A stretch of DNA of 64,000 bases from Mycoplana rhizolycopersici (GTDB lineage: Bacteria > Pseudomonadota > Alphaproteobacteria > Rhizobiales > Rhizobiaceae). The notes beneath the pieces were generated by a model that was given only the letters and a program-made list of their open reading frames with translations, was not told where the DNA came from and did no database searches. Position 1 is the first letter of the stretch; every line of letters starts with the position of its first letter. The position numbers and the translations under genes are program-made. The stretch spans positions 186,001 through 250,000 of the forward strand of contig NZ_JABXYK010000003.1 of NCBI RefSeq assembly GCF_013378445.1. Direction: 5' to 3'. Shown one piece after another: positions 7,978-16,188 of this stretch.

Positions 7978-10900
7978 TTGAGTTCCAGATCCAGAAGGCT
8001 TGCCGATCTGATCTTTTTCAATCGCTACGCGCGCCCGCTTTCGGAAAGGCTCGCCGATTACCTCGTCACGAAAGGACGTCACAGGAAAGAGCGCGATGCC
8101 GACAAACGCCGTTTGGCGGCCTTAAACAGGAAGCTGGAACAGCTACAGCGGAAAATCGGCAAACTTGCCTTGCACAACGCAACCTTGAAAGACGGACTGG
8201 CGGCGGAGCGCCAGCATGCCCAAGAGCAGTATGCCAGGCAGTCAGAAGCCATCGATAGCCTGGAGCGGCGGCACGAAGCGCTGGAGCAGCAGCGTTCGGA
8301 TTTGCACCGCCGGCATGCGGATCTGGAAAAGCAACATGCCGGCTTGCAGCGCCGGTACGCCGAGCTGGAAAAGCGGCTTGCCGCCGAGCAAAAGCGCCTC
8401 GAAGCCGTGCGGCAACAGCGAGCGGCGCTGCGCACGGCGCGCGACAGCGACGCCAGAAGCTTTCAGGAAACCATCGACATCTTGCGCCGACAGCGTGGCG
8501 ATCTGCAGGAGCAACGTTCGTCGCAGGCAAGTGTGAACCGAGAAATCGCCGGCCACCTGCGCGCGCTGCAAAAGGAGGCCCGGCCTCTGCAGTTGCGAGC
8601 CTCACTTGTCGACGCAATCGCCCGCGGCGCCTCGCTGCAGCAGGCGGGAATAACGTTCGTCGAAGCGAACTTCGCCGAAAACAGGCTGCTGACGCGATCT
8701 TTCTGCCAGAGCCTTTTGCAGGAGGAGGATACGCGTGCCCTCGGCCATCTGCTGTCGGGCATCTACTATCACCTCGACGGCTTCGCGGAGACCGCGCTCG
8801 ATCATTTCGAGCGGTTTGGAACAGACGCAGCTCAGGCGTTGTGTCCATATGCCTTCTTTTCATCACTGATGGAGGAAGATCCGGGAGACGGTGGTCGGCG
8901 TTTGCACCGGTTTCTCGACGAGGCCGAAGGCCTGCCGGTATCGACGCGCGCCAGCCTTTTCAACCTGTTTGCGAAGCATCTGCAATTCGACGGTCTGCGG
9001 GAAAGGGTGGAGCGTGAGCTGGGCACATCTTCCTCGCCGGATGGGATCTCTGCGGATGGGCGTCGCCAGCTCGAGTGGTTGCTGGAGCGGCTCTCCACCA
9101 TGGACACCGAAGGGGTGAGTCAGCAGGCGTTGAACATCGCGGTGATGGACTACAAGCTGCCGGATCGCCAGCGGACCTCCTCCAACAAGGGCGACTATGT
9201 GCAGACCCTTGCGGTGCTTGCGAACCTATGCCGGTTTGCCGACGTGGGCTTCGACGATGGCAGTGATCTTGGCCGCCTGGTCACGGAGTTGCAGCAGCAG
9301 GTCCACCCGGATCGGCGTATTCATGGCGTCACCCGGAGTGTCGGCGTCGTGGCCCTGGATCGCGATTTCGCCTCCGGTCGGACCTACGCCCGTCCGACCT
9401 GGCTGATCGCCAACGGCTGGTTCATGCACCGCAGCTTCCATGGGGATTTCGACTTTCCGTTTCCCGAGCACATTCGGCCGATCTTCCTTTCCTTCCATGT
9501 CAACAACCCCGATGTGTTGACGCCCTCAGCGGTCGACTATCTGATGAAGTACGAGCCGATAGGGTGCCGGGACTGGAACACGGTGTACCGTCTGCGCGAT
9601 TTCGGCATTGCGGCCTTCTTCTCGGGGTGCCTGACGACGACCATCGGGCAGATCTTTCCGCCGCATCGCGCTGAAGCTCAAGACAGGCTGGCGGTGGTGG
9701 AGGCTGCGCTGGAACCGGAGGATTATCCCGGCTGGAGCAGGACGTCCTTCGTTCAATACGGCGACGAGGTGCGCGAGGGGACGCTCGTCCAGAATCTCGA
9801 GGCGGCGCGGGCAATGCTGACGGGCTATCTTGGCTTCTCGCGCGTCGTCACGTCGCGGCTGCACTGCTATCTTCCCTGTCGTTCCCTCGGTCTCCCGGTC
9901 GATTTTCGCCCCAGGAACCGTGCCGACGTCCGCTTCGAGGGCCTTCTCGACCTAGGCGAAGAGGATTTCGCGCGCATGCGCGCGCGCCTTGAGGAAAAGC
10001 TCGAGGCCATTCTGACGCTGATCTTGTCAGGCGCGGACGAAGCGAGCGTCCGTGCCCGTTGGGCCGAGCTCTGCGCGCCGGACGTGGCCGAGGCCGAGCG
10101 GTACGTAGCCGACGTCGCCCCGTTGCCCGCGCCCTCCTTCGACGTCGAGGCGATATGCCGGGAGGTTTGGGGGAACCTTTATCATGTGGGGGCGGCTGAA
10201 GAGCGCGGGAACGAGGTACATGTCGCGTTCGCGCTCGATCGGAACATGGCCTCCATCCTGCCGCTGGCGATGGCTTCGATGTGCGAACACAGCGACGCGA
10301 ATATCACCGCCCACATCCTGAGCCGGGATCTTCCGACGGGATATGTCGACGAGCTTCACCACTTCTTCCCGCAACTGCGCATACGCCGATACGATTTCAG
10401 CGGCATCGACTACGGCGATACGCTGCATCTGCTGCCTCATACCACCATCTCGACGATTGACCGGCTGCTGCTGCCGGAGCTTCTGGGCGGCCTCGACAGG
10501 GTGCTCTACCTCGACATCGACGTGCTCGTTCAGGCGGATGTGGCAGAGCTCTTCCGCACCGAGCTCGGTGATGCGCCGCTTGCCGCCAAGCTCACCCGCT
10601 TCGAATACTGGAAGTCCGGAGCGCGGCTTGTCGGCAAGGCGTCGCTGGCTCTCGATCCCGAACGGGCCTGGGATCTGCGACGCAGGCTGCACAAGCAGGG
10701 TTCCCTGGCGTTCCCGACCTTCAATGCGGGCGTCATCGTGATGAATCTCGCACGGATGCGCCGGGACGACTTCTCGCGCTGCCATATCCCGCTGGTCGAG
10801 CGATATGCCATGAACGACCAGGACGCGTTGAACGTCTACGCCCGCTCCGAGATCGTCGTCCTGGGCGAGGAATGGAACTACGTGCCCGCCCAGGACTACT

Positions 10901-11094
10901 GCGACAGACCGAAGATCATCCATTGGGCGGGGCAGGTGAAACCCTGGGGGGATCTGTACGTGCTCGACCAGGAGAAATTCCGGGCCTACGCCGACCGTTA
11001 CAGGCTGCGGGAAGACTATGCCGGTCCTTGGAAGGAAGACGCTGCGCAGCTGGAAGACGGCCTTTTCGAACAAGAGACTGTCAGCCGGCAGTGA
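7978..11094 (+). CDS. Coiled-coil/pyruvyl transferase-like/GT8 fusion protein
   Basis: About 1038 residues. I choose the TTG at 7978, seven bases after GGAGG, over an upstream GTG at 7942 that lacks a site. Residues about 40-200 are a long Arg/Gln/Glu-rich coiled coil. A pyruvyl transferase-like core follows: NKGDYVQTLAVLANL (about 402), FLSFHVNNPDVLTPSAVDYL (about 503) and VVTSRLHCYLPCRSLGLPVD (about 621). The C-terminal domain (about 746-1010) is a GT8-type retaining glycosyltransferase, with VAFALDRNMASILPLAMAS, the DxD motif YLDIDVLVQ (about 843), FNAGVIVMNL, NDQDALN and the His-containing IIHWAGQVKPW. It probably assembles a modified surface glycan with the neighbouring gene products; the coiled coil may drive oligomerisation. 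Confidence 0.82.
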   Translation: MSSRSRRLADLIFFNRYARPLSERLADYLVTKGRHRKERDADKRRLAALNRKLEQLQRKIGKLALHNATLKDGLAAERQHAQEQYARQSEAIDSLERRHEALEQQRSDLHRRHADLEKQHAGLQRRYAELEKRLAAEQKRLEAVRQQRAALRTARDSDARSFQETIDILRRQRGDLQEQRSSQASVNREIAGHLRALQKEARPLQLRASLVDAIARGASLQQAGITFVEANFAENRLLTRSFCQSLLQEEDTRALGHLLSGIYYHLDGFAETALDHFERFGTDAAQALCPYAFFSSLMEEDPGDGGRRLHRFLDEAEGLPVSTRASLFNLFAKHLQFDGLRERVERELGTSSSPDGISADGRRQLEWLLERLSTMDTEGVSQQALNIAVMDYKLPDRQRTSSNKGDYVQTLAVLANLCRFADVGFDDGSDLGRLVTELQQQVHPDRRIHGVTRSVGVVALDRDFASGRTYARPTWLIANGWFMHRSFHGDFDFPFPEHIRPIFLSFHVNNPDVLTPSAVDYLMKYEPIGCRDWNTVYRLRDFGIAAFFSGCLTTTIGQIFPPHRAEAQDRLAVVEAALEPEDYPGWSRTSFVQYGDEVREGTLVQNLEAARAMLTGYLGFSRVVTSRLHCYLPCRSLGLPVDFRPRNRADVRFEGLLDLGEEDFARMRARLEEKLEAILTLILSGADEASVRARWAELCAPDVAEAERYVADVAPLPAPSFDVEAICREVWGNLYHVGAAEERGNEVHVAFALDRNMASILPLAMASMCEHSDANITAHILSRDLPTGYVDELHHFFPQLRIRRYDFSGIDYGDTLHLLPHTTISTIDRLLLPELLGGLDRVLYLDIDVLVQADVAELFRTELGDAPLAAKLTRFEYWKSGARLVGKASLALDPERAWDLRRRLHKQGSLAFPTFNAGVIVMNLARMRRDDFSRCHIPLVERYAMNDQDALNVYARSEIVVLGEEWNYVPAQDYCDRPKIIHWAGQVKPWGDLYVLDQEKFRAYADRYRLREDYAGPWKEDAAQLEDGLFEQETVSRQ

Positions 11095-11335
11095 CGACGG
11101 CCGGCCAGGCCGCAGTGGTCGGCAGAGTGCCATCGGACTGGCATGCGGAGAGAGTTGCATTGAATGTCCGTCGCCGACGTTGCACAGTTCGTTTGCCGGA
11201 CGCGCCGACACGGCCCTCAGCGCTTCGGATGATGACACGAAAAGCTGGCGGGAGCGGCATCCGCCGCCCCAACTGCAAGGGAACGGCGCTGCCGGCATCG
11301 GCGGCGAGCAGGGCCTTGGCGTTAAGGAGGGTTGG

Positions 11336-12340
11336 ATGAACACGGTAGCCTGTCTCACGCGACGTGCATTTCTGGTCTTCGTTGCAGTTCTTGGCATTGT
11401 CGCAACAGCGGCAGCACAGACAGATCCCCTGCCTTCCTGGAGTGACTCCGCTCCGAAGAAGGCCATCGTCACCTTCGTCGAGCTTGTCACCAGGGAAAAT
11501 ACGCCCGACTTCGTTCCCGAGCCGGACCGAATTGCCGTCTTCGACAATGACGGCACCTTGTGGGTCGAGCATCCGATGTACACGCAGCTTGCCTTCATAC
11601 TCGACCGCGTGAAGGTCATGGCCAAGGAGCATCCGGAGTGGAAGGAGCAGCAACCGTTCAAGGCGGTGCTGGAGGGCGACCTTTCGGCCCTTGCAGCTTC
11701 AGGCGAGAAAGGCCTCGTCGAGCTCGCGATGACGACGCACGCCGGAATGACCGTCGACGAGTTCCAGCAGATCGTCACGGACTGGATCGAGACCGCCCGC
11801 GACCCGCGCTTCAAGCGTCCCTACACCGACCTTGTCTACCAGCCGATGCTCGAATTGCTTGCCTATCTGCGGGCGAACGGCTTCAAGACCTTCATCGTGT
11901 CGGGCGGGGGCGTCGAGTTCATGCGGCCATGGACGGAGAAGATTTATGGTATTCCGCCCGAGCAGGTGATCGGCTCGTCCGTCAAGACCGAGTTCAAGGA
12001 GCGCGAAGGCGTGCCGATCCTGTTCCGGCTGCCGGACGTGAACTTCATCGACGACAAGGCCGGCAAGCCGGTCGGCATCAACCAGTTCATCGGCCGCCGT
12101 CCCATCGCGGCCTTCGGCAATTCGGATGGCGACCTGCAAATGCTGGAGTGGACCACGTCCGGTGGGTCCACGCCGCGTCTGGGGATGATCATTCACCACA
12201 CCGACGCCGATCGCGAATATGCCTATGATCGCAAGACCGATTTCGGCCGCCTGGACGCGGCGCTCGATGTCGCACCGGATAATGGATGGATCGTCGTCGA
12301 CATGAAGAACGACTGGAAGGAAATCTTTCCGAAGCGGTGA
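11336..12340 (+). CDS. Exported HAD-superfamily phosphatase
   Basis: A 334-residue protein. The ATG at 11336 follows AAGGAGG with ideal spacing; the open frame upstream is ignored. A signal peptide is present (RRAFLVFVAVLGIVATAAAQ). HAD motifs are all visible: motif I VFDNDGTLW, motif II FIVSGGG, a lysine-containing segment near VIGSSVKTEF, and motif III/IV AFGNSDGDLQML. Motif I has the DxDGT form of phosphatases, so a phosphomonoester hydrolase in the periplasm is likely, similar to phosphoserine phosphatase-like exported enzymes. The substrate is unknown. It stands alone after the glycan fusion gene, with a 241-bp gap and its own ribosome binding site. Confidence 0.8.
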   Translation: MNTVACLTRRAFLVFVAVLGIVATAAAQTDPLPSWSDSAPKKAIVTFVELVTRENTPDFVPEPDRIAVFDNDGTLWVEHPMYTQLAFILDRVKVMAKEHPEWKEQQPFKAVLEGDLSALAASGEKGLVELAMTTHAGMTVDEFQQIVTDWIETARDPRFKRPYTDLVYQPMLELLAYLRANGFKTFIVSGGGVEFMRPWTEKIYGIPPEQVIGSSVKTEFKEREGVPILFRLPDVNFIDDKAGKPVGINQFIGRRPIAAFGNSDGDLQMLEWTTSGGSTPRLGMIIHHTDADREYAYDRKTDFGRLDAALDVAPDNGWIVVDMKNDWKEIFPKR

Positions 12341-12486
12341 GGAGAGCGCTCCGGATCGGCAAAATAGACGAAACGCTCGCCACCCCGTTGGCACGGCAGT
12401 GCGTGTTGGTCCCTCCGGCCCGCCGGTTCGGGCGGAGCGTTTCCAGGTGATGCTATTCTCCAGCCTCTTCGAGCGGGCGCTTCGCT

Positions 12487-12696
12487 TTAGATCAGGTGAA
12501 CGTTGAATGCCGAAAGCTTGACGGTGCTGCTTTCCCGGCCGACCTCGAACGAGATTTTTTGGCCGACGGAGAGGCCGTTTATACCCGCCCGATGCAGCGC
12601 CGAAATGTGAATGAATACATCCGATGACCCGTCGTCGGGCTGAATGAAACCAAAGCCTCTGTAGGCGTTGAACCATTTGACAATGCCTGTAATCAT
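12487..12696 (-). CDS. Cold-shock domain protein (CspA family)
   Basis: A 69-residue single cold-shock domain. RNP1 and RNP2 are clear as GIVKWFNAYRGFGFI and DVFIHIS, followed by LHRAGINGLSVGQKISFEV. These proteins bind single-stranded nucleic acid and unwind RNA structure in the cytosol. I start at the ATG at 12696, which has GAGAGGTG just upstream; the frame is open further upstream, but the additional N-terminus has no family similarity. No other gene is linked. Confidence 0.92.
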   Translation of the reverse strand: MITGIVKWFNAYRGFGFIQPDDGSSDVFIHISALHRAGINGLSVGQKISFEVGRESSTVKLSAFNVHLI

Positions 12697-12758
12697 CGCA
12701 CACCTCTCGCGGAGTTCGTTGCGGACAATTGCGGTGGATGGTTTGCGCCGAGCGCGGA

Positions 12759-12992
12759 TCACCATTTGTCCGGGGGACCCTGCATCGCAGAGTGGCGGGG
12801 CCGTGCCGGCGTACCCACGGTGTTGCGATTAAAAAGAGCGGCCAATTCTCTGGCGTCCAGTTCAGTCAACCGGGTCGCGCGATAGAATCCTAACTCTGCA
12901 ACCTTCCCGGACATGGTAATGAATACCGTCCAGGTGCGGTTTTGCTCTAGGCGACATCCGTAGGGGAGCAGCGATTGGCCCGTGCCAGTCAT
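12759..12992 (-). CDS. Small protein of unknown function, coupled to upstream gene
   Basis: 77 residues with a compact core WTVFITMSGKVAELGFYRATRLTELDARELAALFNR and a polar C-terminal tail. I do not recognise a domain; the pattern looks like a short beta-hairpin followed by a helix. Its ATG overlaps the TGA of the gene at 12989 (ATGA), which is strong evidence that both are real and co-translated. No signal peptide or membrane segment. Confidence 0.6.
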   Translation of the reverse strand: MTGTGQSLLPYGCRLEQNRTWTVFITMSGKVAELGFYRATRLTELDARELAALFNRNTVGTPARPRHSAMQGPPDKW

Positions 12993-13171
12993 TGTACGGG
13001 CACCCGCAAGATCGTTGTGAGAAAGCGGCCAAGGATCATTTGCGAGCGAAGGAAATGGGGGCCTTCCAGCGGGCGGAGGTTCTGCGTCAGGTAGTGTGCC
13101 TGCTTAAGCATTATCTGAAGAATTCGGATGTCACTCATCCGGAAATCGACATGCTGCACGTTGGAAGACAT
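12989..13171 (-). CDS. Small rhizobial-type protein, first gene of a coupled pair
   Basis: 60 residues, MSSNVQHVDFRMSDIRILQI... The start at 13171 has the best ribosome binding site in the region, AAAGGAGG five bases upstream, so I reject the longer frame to 13264. The sequence aligns with the N-terminal half of the gene at 13715: both begin MSS, then share S-D-(I/M)-(R/K)-(I/M)-LQ-x-(M/V)-L-x-x-A-x-Y. They are probably paralogs on opposite strands. Function unknown; helical and soluble. Confidence 0.65.
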   Translation of the reverse strand: MSSNVQHVDFRMSDIRILQIMLKQAHYLTQNLRPLEGPHFLRSQMILGRFLTTILRVPVQ

Positions 13172-13289
13172 TGAGTCCTCCTTTCGCGTCGGGGCAAGGG
13201 TATGAGGACCCTTAAGCAGCAGCGCCCTGAAAATCGACTGCTGAAGGCCCGACAGTGCGCGCAACCGGATCGATTGGCAAGGAAACGAT

Positions 13290-13505
13290 CGAGATTAATT
13301 GAAGTGGTTTCGATATCTCAGCCGGGACTTGTTTCCAACACAATGCCCTTCTATAAGCTCCTCATCGGCATCGCTGATGAGCGCTGGAATGCATCTGCCG
13401 CTCGCGAAGCCGCAATCACCGTCTGACTTTGACCACGGATGTACTGGCACTGGACGAGAGGTGATTGGTGAGGAAGGTCGGTGCGTTTACGCCCCGGCCT
13501 TTTTT
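13290..13505 (+). ncRNA. Candidate small RNA ending in an orphan terminator
   Basis: A strong Rho-independent terminator stands at 13474-13505: stem AAGGTCGG/CCGGCCTT extended by TGCG/CGCC around a TTTA loop, then TTTT. No supported plus-strand gene precedes it within 1 kb. Upstream, CTCATC/GATGAG forms another short hairpin around 13362-13382. This arrangement in a gap of 543 bp suggests an independently transcribed small RNA. The 5' end given is a guess; only the terminator is directly seen. Confidence 0.4.
13474..13505 (+). terminator. Rho-independent terminator without an obvious gene
   Basis: An 8-bp outer stem with one U-G wobble, a 4-bp inner stem without a bulge (G-C rich), a UUUA loop and a run of Ts. 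It ends the putative transcript described for 13290-13505 and lies 210 bp before the gene at 13715. Confidence 0.7.
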
Positions 13506-13714
13506 GTTGAGAACACGGCATTCCCAAGGGCAACGGACCGGGTCTGGAGCTGCTGTGGACACGTTGGCGCAATCCGAACGGCAGGAACACAAATGAAACC
13601 CTGGGGCACTTGCGTTCGGCCCGTTCGGGGAGCATCCTGTGCGTGTCGGTAGCCATGTTACGGGCGCTGCTGGTTGAGGGGTAGTTACCCTGGCCCCAAT
13701 ATAAGGAGGACGAC

Positions 13715-14122
13715 ATGTCTTCCGCCCCCAAATACCATTCCATTTCACCTTCCGACATGAAAATGCTCCAGAACGTATTGAACGATGCGGGCTATGACGC
13801 CAACGTTCTCAGCGTCGATCAATCGTTCTTCAATGCGGCCGCGTCGCTGGTCATGAAGCTATTCCTTGCGGGAGAAACATCTCCGTACGCTCTGACGGCG
13901 CAGTTGGAGCGTAATTTCGGCAGATCGGATGGTGCACGTCTCCCTTACAAATCCCTCCTGCCGCGCCATGCCATTCAAGGTTTGCCCGGCGTCAAGGCTG
14001 TAAAAAGGCCGAGGCAGTCTGACGAGACGGACCTGCAAATATGGGAGAACGAAGGCGGCGTGACCAGCAGTCGGTACGTCAGGCCGGGCTTTCCGGCAAA
14101 ACGGCTGAGGTCTCTGAGTTGA
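13715..14122 (+). CDS. Small rhizobial-type protein, paralog of the gene at 12989
   Basis: 135 residues with AAGGAGG at the right distance from the ATG. The N-terminal half (SPSDMKMLQNVLNDAGYDAN) parallels the 60-residue protein at 12989-13171. The following segment, FNAAASLVMKLFLAGETSPYALTAQLE, is a helix pair typical of short rhizobial conserved proteins. The C-terminal third is basic and probably disordered. No signal or membrane segment. Function unknown; the domain may be a dimerisation or nucleic-acid-associated helix bundle, but that is conjecture. Confidence 0.7.
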   Translation: MSSAPKYHSISPSDMKMLQNVLNDAGYDANVLSVDQSFFNAAASLVMKLFLAGETSPYALTAQLERNFGRSDGARLPYKSLLPRHAIQGLPGVKAVKRPRQSDETDLQIWENEGGVTSSRYVRPGFPAKRLRSLS

Positions 14123-14197
14123 ACTATCTTCGATGGTCTTGATACCGCTCGTCGTGCTGCAGAGCTGGCAAACTCGATCACAATGGGGATAATCGAC

Positions 14198-14476
14198 ATG
14201 GTCGACCGAACGACGGAATCCGAAGTAACCTTCAAGAACTCGTGTTTGTTGAGCTGCCTTGTGACGCCCCTACAGGCAGGGACTTATCGTCTCGTCGTTG
14301 ACGAGGAGCTGATTCAGGGCCTCAGCTTTCCCGCCTATAAGCGGGTTGGCGTACACCTTGAGATTCCTGCAATTTCCATCGCGACCGGCAAGCGACAGCT
14401 TCTGCAAGTCTCCCTGTCCGAGATCGCCCATGCGCTGCTGAGAGACGCTGACACGTCTGCGGGCTATTCGCATTGA
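14198..14476 (+). CDS. Small conserved rhizobial protein
   Basis: 92 residues starting MVDRTTESEVTFK at 14198; an in-frame ATG at 14183 is the alternative. The sequence has the pattern EVTFKNSCLLSCL...PLQAGTYRLVVDEELIQGLSFPAYKRV, which I remember from a widespread family of short hypothetical proteins in Rhizobiales. It is beta-rich and soluble. Its function is not known to me. It follows the gene at 13715 with a gap of 75 bp and may share its transcript. Confidence 0.65.
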   Translation: MVDRTTESEVTFKNSCLLSCLVTPLQAGTYRLVVDEELIQGLSFPAYKRVGVHLEIPAISIATGKRQLLQVSLSEIAHALLRDADTSAGYSH

Positions 14477-14701
14477 TCTGAAAACGGGACGGCCGGGTAT
14501 CTCAGGAGCCATGCAGATGCAAACGATACGCGCGTGATCGAGCGTTTGTTCGATGCTTTCTCTCAGCGGTATGCGGAAAATTCTCGAGCTTCATTGCCGG
14601 AAAAGCCATGAATGTCGAACGTGGCGGCGACCCGTGGCGCCGCAGGGCGCATCAAAGATGCCGTTGCCAACTATCAACTACTTCAGATTCCCAGAGAAAA
14701 G

Positions 14702-14777
14702 TGGTGCCGCTTACGTGACTCGAACACGTGACCCCATCATTACGAATGATGTGCTCTACCGACTGAGCTAAAGCGGC
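14702..14777 (-). tRNA. tRNA-Thr (CGT)
   Basis: The reverse complement folds as a full cloverleaf of 76 nt including encoded CCA. The acceptor arm is GCCGCTT/AAGCGGC, the D-loop reads AGCTCAGTCGGTAGAGC, the anticodon loop is TTCGTAA (anticodon CGT) and the T-arm contains GTTCGAGTC. It reads codon ACG. Confidence 0.95.
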
Positions 14778-14903
14778 CCGCATCGGCCCGCGAAGCGTCG
14801 TGGGCCGGAATGTGAGGGGCTGATAGCCGCATTGCGCGGAGATTTCAAGTGATCTGTTGGCACTTGGTCATTTTTCTCAAGGCTCCTGTGGAGCGGGCGG
14901 TGC

Positions 14904-15866
14904 TTATGGTGCGCAAAGGCGTTCGCGGGCCGCGCGATATTCGGCCTCCAGGCGCGCCACCAGTGTTTCCGTCGCGACGATATCCTTGACCGCACCGATC
15001 CCCTGGCCGCAGCCCCAGATGTCCTTCCACGCCTTCGGTCCGCTTTCGGCCCTGTCGAAGTCCATCATGCTCACGTCGGCTTCCGGCAGGTTGTCGGGGT
15101 CGAGGCCGGCGGCGCGGATCGACGAGCGCAGATAGTTGCCGTGCACCCCGGTAAAATGGTTGGAATAGACGATGTCGGCCGCACTGCCCTCGACGATAGC
15201 CTGCTTGTAGGCGTCGGCGGCGCGCGCCTCGGTGGTGGCGATGAAGGGCGAGCCGATGTAGGCCATGTCCGCGCCCATGGCCTGCGCGGCAAGGATTGCG
15301 CCGCCGGCCGCGATCGCGCCGGAGAGAAGCAGCGGGCCGTCGAACCATTCACGGATTTCCTGCACGAGGGCAAACGGCGAAAGCGTGCCTGCATGCCCGC
15401 CGGCGCCCGCTGCCACCGCGATCAGCCCGTCGGCCCCCTTGCGGATTGCCGAGTTGGCGTGGCGGTTGTTGATGACGTCGTGCAGCACGATGCCGCCGTA
15501 GGAATGGATCGCCTCATTGACCTCGGGCACGGCACCAAGCGAGGAGATCACGATCGGTACCTTGTATTTCACGCACAGCATCAGGTCCAGTTCGAGCCTG
15601 CGGTTCGACTTGTGGACGATCTGGTTGACCGCGAACGGTGCGGCCGGGCGGTCGGGATGGCTGGCGTCATGGTCGCGCAGCGTCTCGCTGATCTCGGCCA
15701 GCCATTCGTCCAACTGTGACTGCGGCCGCGCGTTCAGCGCCGGAAAAGCCCCGACCACGCCCGCCTTGCACTGCGCGATCGTCAAGGTGGGGTGCGAGAT
15801 GATGAAGAGCGGTGCTGCGACCACGGGCAGGCGCAGATTGTCTCGTAGGATGGCGGGCAGGGTCAT
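14904..15866 (-). CDS. Nitronate monooxygenase family flavoprotein
   Basis: 320 residues of the NMO/2-nitropropane dioxygenase TIM-barrel family, which oxidises alkyl nitronates with FMN. Visible features: the N-terminal LPVVAAPLFIISHPTLTIAQ, the FMN phosphate-binding stretch LIAVAAGAGGHAGT, LLSGAIAAGGAILAAQAMGADM, and the conserved ending GAVKDIVATETLVARLEAEY. A catalytic His lies in GGHAGT. The palindromic motif with the CGTAAACGT core sits 20-30 bp upstream of its ATG, so it likely shares regulation with the acyl-CoA ligase and beta-oxidation operon; family members are often linked to acid and nitro compound catabolism. Confidence 0.88.
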   Translation of the reverse strand: MTLPAILRDNLRLPVVAAPLFIISHPTLTIAQCKAGVVGAFPALNARPQSQLDEWLAEISETLRDHDASHPDRPAAPFAVNQIVHKSNRRLELDLMLCVKYKVPIVISSLGAVPEVNEAIHSYGGIVLHDVINNRHANSAIRKGADGLIAVAAGAGGHAGTLSPFALVQEIREWFDGPLLLSGAIAAGGAILAAQAMGADMAYIGSPFIATTEARAADAYKQAIVEGSAADIVYSNHFTGVHGNYLRSSIRAAGLDPDNLPEADVSMMDFDRAESGPKAWKDIWGCGQGIGAVKDIVATETLVARLEAEYRAARERLCAP

Positions 15867-15885
15867 GTCTCGGTCCGGCTGATAT

Positions 15886-15905
15886 GACGTTTACGGAAAC
15901 GTAAG
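15886..15905. promoter_or_regulatory. LiuR-like operator upstream of nitronate monooxygenase
   Basis: The sequence TGACGTTTACGGAAACGTAA is an inverted repeat of TKACGTTT around ACGG and contains ACGTTTACG, the reverse complement of the shared CGTAAACGT. It lies 20 bp before the start codon, where a bound regulator would block or activate the promoter. Confidence 0.55.
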
Positions 15906-16188
15906 CTAGCAATAATCGCCTTGGATGGAAAGCCGCCCGGTTGTCGCTGCCCGTCTCTGGTCCACCGCCTGTTCACCCCGCCTCGGTCGCCCGTCATTTC
16001 GTGGACGCGGTGGTCATGTCATGTCGGCCTATGCGGCGTTATCCCCGGCAGCGCTGGCAGCGCATGGCCGCAACACTTGCGGAACGCGGCGTCAACGTTT
16101 ACCGAATTCTTAACAGACAAGGACATGGACGCCGTGGCTTCGTTTGCCCGCGCCGCACGCAGGCGTGCGCGGAGCCCAAGGAGGCAAA
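15906..16188. other. Intergenic region without a supported gene
   Basis: 283 bp between the nitronate monooxygenase operator and the GTG start at 16189. Overlapping short frames in several registers have no ribosome binding site. A partial match to the operator (CAACGTTTACCG, near 16096-16107) is too weak to call. Confidence 0.4.

Noticed and set aside
10027-11814. 595-codon minus-strand frame opposite the GT8 fusion and the HAD phosphatase
   Set aside because: Spans two genes with clear motifs on the other strand; no start signal.
16090-16112. Fourth copy of the LiuR-like operator near 16096
   Set aside because: Only a partial match (AACGTTTACC) without an inverted partner; not adjacent to a catabolic gene.
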